64,000 nucleotides of DNA from Monarcha castaneiventris obscurior (GCA_026261815.1 JAMPIT010000269.1:1054001-1118000), one strand, 5' to 3'. Counted from the stretch's first letter, positions 47,901 to 59,645 are shown. Made by a program: numbers and translations. Notes: generated by a model from the letters alone, not told the origin.

Positions 47901-50900
47901 AGGTATTTCTGGCAGGCTGAACTCGCACTGAGTAATTACCAGGATGTTCCACCGAAGGAGACATGAATCTTCTCCGAGCAGCTCCTGGCACCCCTGTGAT
48001 TCTGGGAGGATTTAAAAGGTAAGAAGTCCCAAATTAGCTGTGTAGATTGATTTTGGATCCACTTTATTTATCTGCTCTGGCATCAGCTTTATTCCCCAAA
48101 ACAAGAGCTCTTCCTACATTTGCATGGTGGATTTGCCATTTTGGAGAAGCAGCAAGGGGAAGGTACTGGAGGGAGCTTGGTGGGTGTGATACCATCAGAG
48201 TAAAGGTGTAAAGGTAGAAATTGAAGCCAGCTTGTTACACAACTTGAGGAAAAATCACTCTGTTTGAGGAGTCAGGTACTTCTGAGCTGTTTCCTCCCCT
48301 CCTGGGGCTCCAATCTTTGTGTTTTAACGACAGCTTTTCTTAAAACTGAAAGCAGAAATGAAAGTAAGTGCAATGGAGGGTTTTCCCTTCTGGAGCCAGC
48401 TGAAAAGATTGATGAAATGACAGCTCCTTTAGCAAAACAGCAACTCCACCTGTCAGCAACCACCAGCCATCCACAGGGCACAGCAGCCGGGCTGAGGCAT
48501 TTTAAACACACTCCCAACCGGCCTGTCAGGAACAAATTGGGCTTGTCACAGTCTCCAAACAGTTTTAGGGAGAACATTAATGATGTTAATGATCTCTGGT
48601 CCCAGCAGGAGGGAGAAGTTGGAGTCTCCTTCCAGGAAAGAACAGAGTGACTTGCATTTGTTTTGCTCTTGAGGTTGCAGGGGTTTCAAAAAACGCCCAA
48701 TGTAGGCAATTGCTGGGTTTGGAAATGCAGAGGCCTTGGTGGTCATTGTGCCCTGGGTCACTTAAAGGCGTCAGCACGGGCAGTACTGACCCAGTATCAG
48801 CTCCCAAAACCTCCCCAGCTCCCTCCTGAGCAGCCACAGAAGGGACAGGGGGCCTTGGCACAGCTCTGGATTCTGGGCTGGTGTGGGGAATTTGGGGCTT
48901 TGCACCTGTCTGGGTGTGGGTTTGGATTCCCAGAGCTGGTGCAGGCCCATGGCTGTGTGTCCCTGGGTGTGTCTGAGTGGGAGAACAAGGGACAGGGCAG
49001 GCGAGTTGGTGTGAACTCCATGGGATCAGTGTTCAGCCTGTCTGGGGGCAGGCTTCTGCCAAGTTCTTTGGAGGAAATGCATGTTTTTCCCTTATTTGAG
49101 TAATTATCAACAAGAAAGCATTGTTGTAATGGATTCCTGGAGTTATGGCAGTTTAGTTGTGGTGACCATGCGAGGGAGGGGAAATCAAAGTGCATTTTAT
49201 TTGTTTTGAGCTTTCATGACAAATTATGGTCTGGCTGTTGGGGAATATTAATTAATGAGCTGTCCCTGAGTGGAGGGATGTCCCTGGAGGGTTTGGAGAT
49301 GAACACTCTCAGTGCACCTGAGGTTCCTGCAGGACACCCCAACCCCTTTCCAAAGGAAATGTGTTTCCATGCCCTGCTGCCTCCGAAAGTCTTCAGGACA
49401 CCCCTGTGACGTGTCGAGGTCCAAACCCTCCTGAAGCCACGTGAGGGTCTGTGCTGATCACAGCAGACTTTGAGCCAGACCCCTGAATTCAAAAGAAGAC
49501 AGAAAAACTGAAGAGCAGAGGATCTGGGTGTTCCTGAGGAGCAAAGCAGAAGGAGCCCAAGGGATCTGATTTTAAACCCAGGCTCCATCCCCACCAATCC
49601 CACCTGAGTGGAACTGCTCCTGCTCAGGGACAATAACAGTTACAGCTCCACAGTGAGAAAAAAAGACAAGGGCCCTTCCCAAAGGAGCCAAAATCCAGCT
49701 CTGCTCATGACAAGCAGTTAACAATATGGATGGGATCTGCCTGGGCTTTTATCTTGGTTTAAATTTGTTTTCCATTCACCAGGCTCCACTGTAGGAGAGC
49801 AATATTGAAATGTGCAGGAACCACGAGACACAAATTTTATTACCCCCTCTCTGCTACTCCCACTGTAGAGAGAGAAGTTTATGAGTGAAAAACATCCCAG
49901 ACTATTTAGTCACCTCCAATATTTGCAGTCCAGACGGGAAGGAGTAATTGATTTTCTAATAATAGAGAGAATTCTTGGCTGGAGGCTCAGTGTTGTGTTG
50001 TAGAACTCCTTAAAAAGCACATTCCCATTCCTGCAGCTCCCAGGCCCCTTTGCCTGGAGTGTGGGGCAGAGCATTTGTGGGACTTTATCTTCCCAAAGAC
50101 AAACTATTCCTGTCCTTCAGAGGGGTTCCCTGGCTTGGTCAGAGCTGGCAGCTGGGAGAAGGAGCCCTCTGTCTTTTGTTGGCTCATTTCTGTGCCTGGG
50201 CCACGGCCTGCAAAGGTGCTTTTATTGGGAATTATTGGTATTCATGCAGGAAAAGTATCTGTGGCACGTGTGAGAGGAGCCAGCCCAGCACAGCCCCACG
50301 GTGTTCAAACGGATTTGGAAAGGGCTTCATCTGAATTTCAAAGGGCTCTGGCTCCAGTCTGCTGTGAACTGCATCAAAAATGCAGCTTGGGTCAGGAATG
50401 TTTACAGTTTTTTATGATGTTTATATTGAATTCTCTCACGTTCCCTGTCAGTTTGGAGGCTGGGGATGCCCAGCACTGCTCATTTCGCTGTGCAGAGTTC
50501 TCACACTGAGCCTCTGAGTGATCAAAAGGGGGAACACACACGGTAATAACGTCCTGTGGTTATTTTGGGCTCCTAATTACAAAACAGAGTCTGGGCAATT
50601 TGAGTCAGGGTTTGCTCCTGAGAAGGTCGTTTGGCTCAGGATGGGAATTTCTGATTTCTGACCTTGCAGATAACGAGGTTTGGGGCTGTCCCTGTGCTCA
50701 GCAGTGCCTGGGCCTGCAGAAGGGAACCTTGTCCTTGCAGGTGCACCCAGAGGAGCTGCAGTCACTTTGAGAAGCTTGGAGGAACCTCCCCGGAGCTCCA
50801 GGGTGTCCATGCACATTTCCCTGTCCTAGCCACAATCCCAAGGGATCCCTCCAGCATTCCTGCTGGCAGATTGGCACTGAGCTGGTCTCTGCTCCCTGCT

Positions 50901-51070
50901 CAAACCCAGCCTGGGCTCTGCTGGCAGCTCTGTGCAGCTCTGCCCTGCTCCCGCTGCACTTTCCCCTGCAAAGGCATTGAGAAGCGGCTGCTTTTATATT
51001 TTATAGTTTTATACTCCCAGCCAGACTCCTTCATTCTGCAGGATGCAGTGAATCCCACCACGTCACACCT
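44986..51070. other. Unique non-coding sequence, no gene seen
   Basis: No gene was recognised. GC-rich unique stretches (46.3-46.6, 46.8-47.2, 47.6-47.8 and 48.7-49.0 kb) contain several open frames of 80-180 codons without recognised domains. AT-richer unique blocks lie at 46.03-46.29 kb (listed separately), 49.09-49.26 and 49.7-50.0 kb. An isolated ATTTGCAT octamer lies at 48,118-48,125. Confidence 0.57.
46030..46290. promoter_or_regulatory. Candidate conserved non-coding block
   Basis: Unique AT-rich sequence with TTGATTAATTATTGC, AGTTTAATTATTTTCC and repeated AGTTAATG words (46,138 onward), the latter giving three TTAAT cores within about 25 bases. No exon or microsatellite explains it. 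Confidence 0.27.
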
Positions 51071-51175
51071 GAATTTCACCACATCCCAAATGAATTTCAC
51101 CGCATCCCAAATGAATTTCACCACACCACAAATAAATTTCACCTCACCACAGATTAATTTCACCTCACCACAAAC
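51071..51175. repeat. 21-bp minisatellite, 5 copies
   Basis: The unit is near GAATTTCACCACATCCCAAA plus T, repeated five times with a gradual drift from CATCCCAAATG to CACCACAGATTA. The period is divisible by three and lies inside a 185-codon plus-strand frame (50,664-51,221), where it would encode a seven-residue repeat containing NFT. That frame has no other protein-like feature and no splice or start context, so I treat the array as non-coding. Confidence 0.93.
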
Positions 51176-52360
51176 ACACGTGGCAGAGGATGTGCAAAAA
51201 AGTCACACCGACCCTTCCTGAAGGTCTTCCTACACATCTCCAATATTGCAAAGAGAGCTTTTGGAAGGGAAATCGTGCGGCAGTTTTAATTCTGTTTTTG
51301 GTTTTCCTCATGGGAAAATGTGGAGCAGAGCACATGGGTGTGAGCAGGAACACGAAAGGAAATCAGAAGCAAGGAGGTGTCCAGCAGCCCCAAGGGCTCT
51401 GCCTCCAATGAAAACCCCCTCAACTCTGACAGGGCTGAAACTTTGACAGATCCCAGAGTGGAGCCAAAAATCCTACAGCAAAACAAAACAGATGAAAAAG
51501 TAGAGTGAGAATGACAAAACATTTTTTCTTTATTTTCTGCGCTACTTTCCCCGAGCCTGATTTCCAAAGAGCTCTGTTGACATAAGTGCAGCAGCTGGAG
51601 ATGAGAGGGTTTTAAATCAACCTTCAGAGATGTACAGTTTATACTGGTAAAATAATTATTCTTCAAAGATTCCTGAAAAATTGCGTTTAAGGTGTTTAAT
51701 GATTAAAAACCTGATGTCCTTGAGTGTAAGTCAGATGAAAGAACTGCCAGGGACCTTAATGCGGTGCAATGATAAACATAAAGGCAGCAATAATGATCGA
51801 GCCCGAGGTGATTACACTCTCTAATTAGAGCACATGTATCACTTAGGCCCGTTAATCTCTGTCTGTCTGAGGCACTTTGGGCACACTCTCCTGTACCCAC
51901 GGAAGCTGCTTTGATCACGGCACGGAGCAGGAGGAACCAGGCCCCGTGTTTGGAGCCTCCCAGCTCTGGGATCCCTCTGGAATCCCCTGAGGGGGCTCAG
52001 CCCAGCTCCCCCCCGGTTCTGTCACTGAATATTTGCACCTCTGGGCCAGAGCAGAGCTGGGTGAGACCCCAAACCCTGCTGTGCACACAAAAACCCCCAG
52101 GATGGAGCTGTGTGGCCGCAATCCCAGCTGCAGGGGCTGGGGTTCCACCTCCTTGTGCTGCCTGTGGGTCCGGGACCCGGATCTTGGTTCTGAGGCTGAA
52201 GTACTGAGGGAAAAAATAAATTAAATAAAAATCCCTGGTGCCTTCCTGTCCCCTGGAGGGGTCCTGTGCAGAGGGCAGTGGGTGGGAGCGGCTGTGTGAG
52301 TGTCTGTGCTGCCCCTGCTGCCCTGCTCGGCCCGGGGAGGGTCTGGAGCACAGGGAAGGG
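51176..52360. other. Unique non-coding sequence, no gene seen
   Basis: No gene was recognised. The 51.64-51.87 kb block is listed separately. The sequence becomes GC-rich after 51.9 kb. Confidence 0.58.
51640..51870. promoter_or_regulatory. Candidate conserved non-coding block with palindromic homeodomain site
   Basis: AT-rich unique sequence with AAATAATTATTC, GTTTAATGATTAAAAACC, GCAATAATGATCG and the palindrome CTAATTAG (51,821-51,828), which suits paired-type homeodomain dimers or homeodomain monomers. The block ends where GC-rich sequence begins near 51.9 kb. It is non-coding as far as can be seen. Confidence 0.33.
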
Positions 52361-52578
52361 CTGTGGGGTCTGTAGGGCCTGGGGGACATCTGTGGGGCCT
52401 GTAGGGCCTGGGGCAGATCTGTGGGGTCTGCAGGGCCTGGAGTACATCTGTGGGGTCTGCAGGGCCTGGGACAGATCTGTGGGGTCTGTAGGGCCTGGGG
52501 CAGATCTGTGGGGTCTGCAGGGCCTGGGGTACATCTGTGGGGTCTGTAGGGCCCAGGGAAGATCTGTGGGATCTGTGG
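52361..52578. repeat. 29-bp G-rich minisatellite, about 7.5 copies
   Basis: Seven full 29-base units of the form CTGTGGGGTCTGTAGGGCCT followed by nine variable bases, then a partial eighth. The end of the unit alternates between CAGAT-like and ACAT-like forms (GACAT, CAGAT, TACAT, CAGAT, CAGAT, TACAT, AAGAT), hinting at two-unit duplication. As 29 is not a multiple of three, each frame of the repeat is read in turn, which produces long but meaningless open frames on both strands. Confidence 0.96.
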
Positions 52579-55140
52579 AATGGTGCAGTCCCAGGGGCTG
52601 TGCAGCTTTGTCACTTCCTGAGCTGTTTTCCGGCCAGGTGGGGTCGGAGAGGAGCACAGGGAAATCACAAGAGGTTTCAGTCAGTCCCTGCCCTGGCTCT
52701 GAGGCTTTGATGCACATGGGGATGAAAATCCGATTCCTGATGTGCCCCCCTGCCCTCTGCCGCTCCAGCCTGCAGAGGATGAGGCTCACTCTGCTAATTC
52801 TGATTGCCGAGAGGTTTCAATGGGAGCCAGTGACTCCAAATTGGAGATGCTTGAGCTCAGACTCATCTTCATCTGCAGGGGATTGTGTTAACCACAGAGC
52901 AGCTGCTGGCTGTGCAGCCCCTGCCATCCCTTCCCTCTGCCCTCCTCCCTTTCCCCAGAGGGCCCAGGGCTGTGCCCAGAGAAGGATTTGCCTCATTCCA
53001 GGTGCGGCTTGAGCCAGAGCTCCTTGCTGAAGCCCAAATGGAGGAAAACCCTCCCTGGTACCTTGCTGAGATGAATTCACCTCAAAGCTGGCAGAGAAAG
53101 GCCCCGGCTCCGTGGAGAATTCACCCCCGAGCAGGGAGTGCAGAACAATCCCTCTGGCACAGAGTCCTTCCTCCCAGCAATGTTTTTCGTGCTCTCATCA
53201 GGCACGAGAGGCCCCGTAAGGTGCACCACGACTTCCAAATCAGTGGGACTGAGACAATCAGACTGGCTGCAGGAGGTGGCTGAGAGAATTCTTCATTAAT
53301 TTCGAGTGTCCCTCAGTAATGAATACTGTGGGTGAGAGGTTTTGAGGGCCAGCAGCAGGCAGGTCTTGAAGCCGGTGGGAGGTGTCTGGAATCAGGGCAG
53401 GGCCTAAGAACCAGAGCCAGGCCTAAGAGAAAGGCAGATGCTCAAGACAAATACCTGAGAATGTTGACAGTCTTCCTTTCTGGAGGTTTTTTTCTCCAAT
53501 TATTGTGAACCTTGCAGTATCTTTCTTGCTTTTATGGAAATTTGCCACCCTGGGCCTTAGCAGAGCTCTACAGGTGATGGCAGAAGTCCCAGCATCCCTG
53601 TGGACCTGCCACAACCAGCCAAGGATGTGTAGGAGAGAGAAATTCTAATTCCCTCCAAAAACCGGGACTTAAAAACTCCCAGCAGTGTCAGCAGCAGCTT
53701 TTGGGATGTCCCTGCTGGCAGTTCTGGCCCGAAAAGCTGCTCTGGCCTGAGCAGAGGAGGCACTGCAGGAGACAGGAGATTATCATCCTCATCGGGAGAA
53801 AATGAGAAATGATCTCTCTGATAAAACACCCATTATAGAAACAAAGGGAATTGTGCAGTTTATTCTCTCCGTGGCCATGTCTGATTCCATGTCACATGGA
53901 GGGGGTGTTTGTGCCTTCCAATTAAGCAGAATAATGGCCTTTCTGGGGAGGTGGGAGTGGATTATTTTAGTCCTGCTGCAGGTGGCATTGAGATGAGAGG
54001 CCTTGGCTATCGTGCTGTCAATTTGTTTAATGGTTATTAGAGGAGCAGGTGATTTCTATTAAAGGGAACTGACAGACTGTCCATTAGATATAGATGCATG
54101 TTTATTAAATCGGGAGCCTGAAGCAAGCAGCCTGGCTCATTTGCTTCCAAATTCCAGACCAATCTGTTTTGTTTTGGAAGGGTTGGAGCCCAGGAGAAGT
54201 GGGGGGTGTTCCTGAGCAGGGCTCTGTTGCATTTCTGTTCTCTTCCACCCCGATGGAGGCTGCAGGGAAGGGGCCGGGGGTGTCCAGGCTGTCAAATGGG
54301 CTTAACTCCCTCTCTTCTCACCCAACCAGGCCTGGAAGCACAGGGGCAACACAAGGGTTTAATGTGAGTGCAAAGCCTTTGTCTCTCCTGCCCGCGTGTC
54401 CCTGCACCATGGATGGATGGGATCCACTACAGCTCCCTCAAATCAGGGGCAACAAAGCCCAGTCCCTGTTCAGTCCCCCTTTCCTGCTCCAGGCGCCTGT
54501 CCCTGCAGAGACAGGGACACATCTCCTGCTGAGGGGCTGGGATTTGGGAATGTTCCTGCTCTGGGCACGGGGAGCTGATCCCTCGCAGTCCTGGCTGGGG
54601 AGCAGGGAATGGGCGAAGGGTTCCTTCTCCAGTCAGAGCCTTCCTCCTGCCGAGCGAGGGGCTCTGGTGCCACCCCGGCAGAGCCGCCCTGCTCTTCTCC
54701 CCCCTTCTCCCCTCGGGGACCGGTTTGGAGCTCTCTCGATGTCCTCGCCTCGAGCATCCTGGAGCCTCAGATGAGCTGATTGCAATTTTGGCATCCTTAT
54801 CTCCATGGAAATGCAAATAACGCCTCTTGTCAGCTCCCGTGCTCCCCATTCCAAACCCCGCCGGGTCCAGTCGCTCCTAGTCCCAGCAAGGGAGCAAGGA
54901 GAGGGCAGACATCGAATATTGCTGCGTTTACCGTCTGCAGTGACACATCCTGCGCCTCCCTGCCAGCCGTTTGTTGGGCTATTATTCCTCCATTCCTCTG
55001 TTTGTTCTTCTTTTTTTCTTCTGGGCACATGTTTTTCCCAATTCGGGCAAATTCGCTGCTGCCATCCTCAGCTGTCCTGATTGCCTGAAGAAGCAGCTGA
55101 TTGCATTATTCATCTGCAGTGCTCACAAAAGGCGTCAGAG
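52579..55140. other. Unique non-coding sequence, no gene seen
   Basis: No gene could be supported. The 248-codon plus-strand frame at 52,266-53,012 starts at GTG and begins in the minisatellite, so it is treated as an artefact. An AT-rich enhancer-like block at 53.83-54.14 kb is listed separately. An octamer ATGCAAAT occurs at 54,811-54,818. CpG density rises gradually from about 54.6 kb toward the next CpG island. Confidence 0.57.
53830..54140. promoter_or_regulatory. Candidate conserved non-coding block with forkhead motif
   Basis: Unique sequence with CAATTTGTTTAATGGTTATTAG, CCATTAGATATAGATGC and a forkhead-type TGTTTATT beginning at 54,099. The block separates GC-rich unique sequence on both sides and contains no repeat. 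Composition and motif clustering suggest regulatory DNA. Confidence 0.3.
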
Positions 55141-55630
55141 CTCTCGACCAGACCCCGAGTTTTGATGATGTTTTGCGTCTGTAGGAAGGGGGGAGGATGC
55201 TGTGTGAGCTGGTGGCATCTGGTGGCACCGCTGCGGCTGGGAGGAGCTGCTGCCGGGACAGAGCAGAGCCCGGGACAGGCTGCGCTGGGCTCCGTTCTCC
55301 TCCAAGGCTGCAGCGATGCTGAGCCGCAAATTGATTTTACTTCCCGGCGAGCAGCGGCAGCCGAACTGCGGGGAAACGGTGCCACCTGCGGGCACCAAGC
55401 ACGGCAATGCCAGCCCCGGGAGTGCCATCCTCACACACCGCTCAGCCCGGTGAAATCCTCGGGACTGGGGAGTTTATCAGCCCCGAAACAGAGAGAGGGG
55501 AGTGCAGTGGAACGGAGTCAGCAGGGGAAGGTCAGGCTGTGCCTCACCGCGGACACCCGGGCGGGCACAGACACAAAAAGGGGCTGGAGCTGTTTCTCTG
55601 TGGTTTAGAACAGCGTTTTCCCGTGGTCCA
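55141..55630. promoter_or_regulatory. Second orphan CpG island
   Basis: I count about 32 CpGs in 490 bases, densest between 55,250 and 55,570 (for example CCGGCG, GCAGCGGCAGCCG and CACCGCGG). GC content is near 60 percent and the observed/expected ratio is roughly 0.7 by hand estimate. No first exon is recognisable; an ATG at 55,317 opens a short frame of about 45 codons with no known similarity. It could be a promoter of an unannotated long non-coding RNA, an alternative first exon, or a distal island. Confidence 0.5.
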
Positions 55631-56109
55631 GACAGACCGGACAAGGGTGGGGTGAGCTGTGCTGGAAGCAAATCCACCAGCAGGAGATCCCTGAGCTTCG
55701 AGCTGCATCCCCCTGTGTGCTCGGGGAATCCTGGGGGATGTTCGCAGCTCCAGCGATGTCACCAGGATGGTTCCTGCCACAGATCCAGGTCACTTCTGCT
55801 CCTGGTGACGCTGGAGTTTGCGGGCTGGAGGGACCTTTCCTTGTGTCCCTTGGTGTCACCTCCAGCAGCTCCATCCCTGCCGGGGGAGGGCTCAGCATCC
55901 CCTCTGCTCACCGGGATCGTGCGGGTGGAGAACCGGGAACCACGGGCAGCTCCGTGTACCAAAACCGCCTCAAATTCACCTGAGTCTCTGCAGTTCTTTT
56001 GGCTGCCGAGCTCTTCTCCAAGCCCAGCCTTTGGTAAACAATTTGATGGGAATAAAACAAGGAGAGTGAGCAGGAGAGCGCACGGCTGCCTCTCCCAGTC
56101 TGTGCCTGA
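55631..56109. other. Unique non-coding sequence, no gene seen
   Basis: GC-rich unique sequence that trails off from the CpG island. Frames are open on both strands but show no protein-like content. Confidence 0.55.
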
Positions 56110-56390
56110 ACACACACGTTTTGTAGAATGTTCTCGGGCTAAAAAGATATTAATAAGTAAACCCCTCTGATTGATTTAATATGCCAGAGCTTTGTTCTCA
56201 GTTCTTTGCTTGTACTGGTGCATAACACTGGAAAAATAAAATGGAATCATAAAATGAAATAAATAAAATATAAAAGCCGTGCAGCAGAGTGAGGTGAATT
56301 CAATCATCAGAGGAGCAGAATTATACATCAAGAGCAATCCAATATTGTGTTTAATCCCAAGGCATTATAAATCTGACAAACATCTAGGAG
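56110..56390. promoter_or_regulatory. Candidate enhancer block with PBX-HOX and forkhead motifs
   Basis: An AT-rich block contains TGATTGAT (56,168-56,175), an exact match to the PBX-HOX bipartite site, six bases after a GTAAAC forkhead core (56,157-56,162), and TTAATATGCC next to it. An AAATAAAAT-rich part follows at 56,235-56,275. The sequence is unique and non-coding. A close pairing of forkhead and PBX-HOX sites is seen in some hindbrain and mesoderm enhancers; function here is inferred. Confidence 0.35.
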
Positions 56391-59300
56391 TATCTCCAGA
56401 ACAGAAAGGTGGGGTTTTTGAGGAATAAACAGGCAGTTAATCCTATTTACACAGATTTCCTTTCAGGAGCAGCATTTCACCTTTGGGTGGAGGTTCACCT
56501 GGGCTGGCCTGGCTTGTGTTTCTGCTTTCCCACATTCCTTCCTCACCTGCTTTGCTGTCAGAGCCCAGCAGGAGCTGAGCTCTGGAATCCCCCCAAGCCC
56601 TGTCAGACCCTGCTGGAGCAGCGGGGCCGCTGGGAGGTGGGAGAAGCTCATTCCCACAGCTTTTCCTGCAGCGTTGTACCGCTCCCATCCCTCTGCAAAG
56701 CTGCGCTTGGGGCTCTCCCTGAGCCTGAGCCAGGCCAGGTCAGCGAGGCCAGGCTGGAACATGGAAATTGGTGCTGTCAGAGAACCCAGCAGGCTTGGAT
56801 GGTAACTGCTCAGAGCCTCAGCTGCGCCTGGGGCAGCTCCAAGGCCACGTTCAGAGGGATTCCATGAGGAGCAGCCCTGGGAAGAGCCTCCTCTGCAGCC
56901 TGAGCCCAGCACAGAACCATCCTGGGCCACGGGAGAGGCTGAAGCCCTTCCTGGAGAAGCCAGCAGAGGGTTATAAATACAGGAATCCAAAGCATCCCAG
57001 GGAATCTGCGTGCTGATGAATAACACCGTGTTTCCCATGTCTCCAAATGCTGATGCAAAGCTGCAGCAACAGGCAGTGAACAGCCTCTAACTCCAGGCTG
57101 GACACCTCCTCCAGGGCAGGCTCCATCCCCAGGATCAGTGTCAGGATATCGGGAATGGGTTGTACAGCTCGCAGAAAAATGTTCCAGAAGCCCTGGGATG
57201 AAAAGCATTTAGCATAAATTGAATAGGAAAATAATGCTGGAGTTGGAGAGAAAGTTGAAGTTCAGCAGTTTCATTTGAAAAGAGAATGGAGCATCAAGCC
57301 CTGGGAAGTGTCATTTCCTGACTCTTGTGGAGTAACAGTGAGCTGTAAAATTAGAGTTGCATGGATGGCTGTGGAATGATGCTCATGAAAAATTAATGAC
57401 AATAGCAGGAGACAGGAAAAATCCAGAAAACATTTCCACCACTGTTAAGTTTTATAAAAGCTTGTTTTCATTAAAATCTAAACCGTGTACTTTACCCGAG
57501 CTGCCAAAATCCCTGCAGCTTCTCTGAAGCAGGGAGTGCTCAGGGCAGAGCTGCTCTGTGAGCAGGGACCTGCAGGGAAGGGAATTGCAGGAGGTGGATG
57601 CGTTGTGTTCCCCCTGCTCTGTTTGTGGGAGCCAGGCCCTTCCCAGTCTGGATTAATTCAGGTACTGCTGGTGGGACCTCGCTGCTGCCTCTGCACAGAG
57701 CTCCCAGGATCTGAGCTGAGCTGGGGGAGTTTGGGATCCCACCCCTGTGGAAGGTCCCTGTGGGAGGATCCCTGAGCTGCCTGTGCTCAGTTCGTGCTGG
57801 GATTCACACTTCAGGCAGCTCCAGGGATTTCAGTGCACCCCAAGAGATCCCTCACGGGACCCGAGAGCACTGGGCTGAGGCAGGACTCACTTTGCAGACA
57901 TTTTCCAAGCACTGAAGCGGAGAAAATAAAGGGGAGAGCCAAGCTCTGATCATGTGGGTTGGAAAGGGGAATGTTCTGAAATGCAGCATTCCTGGAAATC
58001 GTGTTTCAGTAACTGGAGAGCCTCAGTCAGCTCATCTTTGGAGTGTGCATCACACGTGGGGCTCGTTCGTGGCCAGAAGAGACTTTGTGCCTTGAAACAC
58101 TGAAAACTCAGTGAAATATTCCAGTGGAAGGAGTGGACCTGGATTAAAGATAAACCACAAAGCAGCCCAACTCTCCCAACAAGCCAGCCTGAACTCAGGG
58201 TGGTTTCTGATCAAATTTCCTCTGTTGCAGCACTTTGTAAATAGAAATTGCATCCCTGGGTGACTGCAGGTGGCTCCTGGTGCTCTCACACAAGTTCAGA
58301 GCCACAGGCAGCGCCAGAAATCAGGATTGTTGCACTTCCTATGGAGTTAAACCCTGATGTAATGTCTCCCTCCTGGGATACGATGGAATCTGGGAATTGT
58401 GTCTCATCCTGGCAGACGTTTGCTCCCCACAAGCTCCTCCTGAAGATGCTCCCAGCACCAAGAGGTGGGATGAGACACTCCAGTGCTCTCCTGCCTTGCC
58501 TGATTGATATTAACAGTGACACAGAGAGTGCTGCTGGCAGGGGAACATATTTGTCCTGTCACATTTTTTTCTGCCTGGAGAACTCTGGAAGCCAAGTGAC
58601 TGCTTTCTCCTGCGATTTTATCAGCTGCTGGAAGGATTCAGACAGGTAGCAGCTGTGCAGGCCCACACAGGATATGATGTTCCTAAATATGCTGTAATTA
58701 CCTTCCTCACCATCCTGAGCACCAGCAGCTGAGGAGTCTGACTCCTTCAGCCTGGAGAGCTGTCAGCTCTGATCATTCCCTGCATCCTGGACTGGGCACT
58801 CTGCAACTGGGGACTCCCCTGCTGCTGCTGGATTTGGGAATCTGTTGGCATAATCAGCATCTCCCCAAAACAGTCCAGAAATCCAAGTCCCAAACTGGAA
58901 TATCTTTATTTTCTGTTAGCAGGGCGTCCATGGAAGCGAAGGTGTTGGTTTATGGGTGGAATTGGCACAGCAAATAATCCCCGTTCTTGTGGCTTCCTTT
59001 GGCTCCAGACTCCGGTGGGATGCAGGGACAATCCCACCCTGTCTGGCATTCAGGCTTTGAATCTGTGCTTTAGGGCAGCAGGACCCCAAAAATGGGCTGG
59101 AAATGTGTCCAACGTGCCCTTTCCAGGTCACACCCTGCTGTTCTTCTCCTCAGCCTCCTCTTAGGCTCATTTCTTTCTTTGGCTGGGTCTCGTGGGGTAA
59201 TTCACACCCAGACGGCGACAAGTGGAAATCCTGTCCCCCACTGTGAGGAAGGGAACTCACATTTATCCTCCTTTTGCCTCTTTCCTCATCAGTACCTGCC

Positions 59301-59582
59301 ACAACACGAGACTGATAAACTGAACGTTGGCTTGACAGCCCACAAGATGCCCGGGTAGTTCCAAATTGATAGCAGAGGGTTTAACTGAAGGGAGACAGGA
59401 CTGCGAGGCTGCCGGAGCAGTGCAGCAGAAAGGCTTTTGCTATCCTCTAGTGGCTGTGGGAGGCTTCGCAGCCAGCTCCTGCTCCGAGGAACCGGCCTGG
59501 GATTCCTCTCGTCAGAGATGTTCGTTCACAGAGTTTATTTGGATTAATTAAACAGGTGTCAGGTGATATTCCAGTGGAAGGT
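56391..59582. other. Unique non-coding sequence, no gene seen
   Basis: No gene was recognised. The 191-codon minus-strand frame at 56,463-57,038 shows no domain and overlaps frames on the other strand. The word ATATTCCAGTGGAAGG occurs at about 58,118 and again at about 59,567, just upstream of the CR1 tail; this 16-base identity is unexplained. The rest is mixed unique sequence. Confidence 0.57.
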
Positions 59583-59645
59583 GCAGGGGGTTGGAAAACG
59601 ATGATCTTTAAGGTCCCTTCCAACCCAAAGCATTCCACGGTTCTC
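59583..59645 (+). mobile_element. CR1 LINE 3' end, 5'-truncated
   Basis: The sequence GTGCAGGGGGTTGGAAAACG followed by ATGATCTTTAAGGTCCCTTC, then CAACCCAAAGCATTCCACGG, is the 3' terminal segment of an avian CR1 retrotransposon in the plus orientation. Only about 60 bases remain, as is usual for 5'-truncated CR1 insertions, and the terminal TTCTATGATT-type units are diverged (CCACGGTTCTCT). There is no open reading frame. This is the clearest evidence that the window is from a bird. Confidence 0.88.

Noticed and set aside
52022..52789. 255-codon minus-strand open frame rich in PQTPQ and RPCRPHR-like repeats
   Set aside because: The repeats are the reverse reading of the same 29-bp minisatellite, and the start codon is GTG.
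52266..53012. 248-codon plus-strand open frame
   Set aside because: It starts at GTG, its first third is the 29-bp minisatellite, and the rest has no recognisable domain.
59435..59455. CCTCTAGTGGC word resembling a reverse CTCF site
   Set aside because: Only the central bases fit; the downstream GGC part of the motif is missing.
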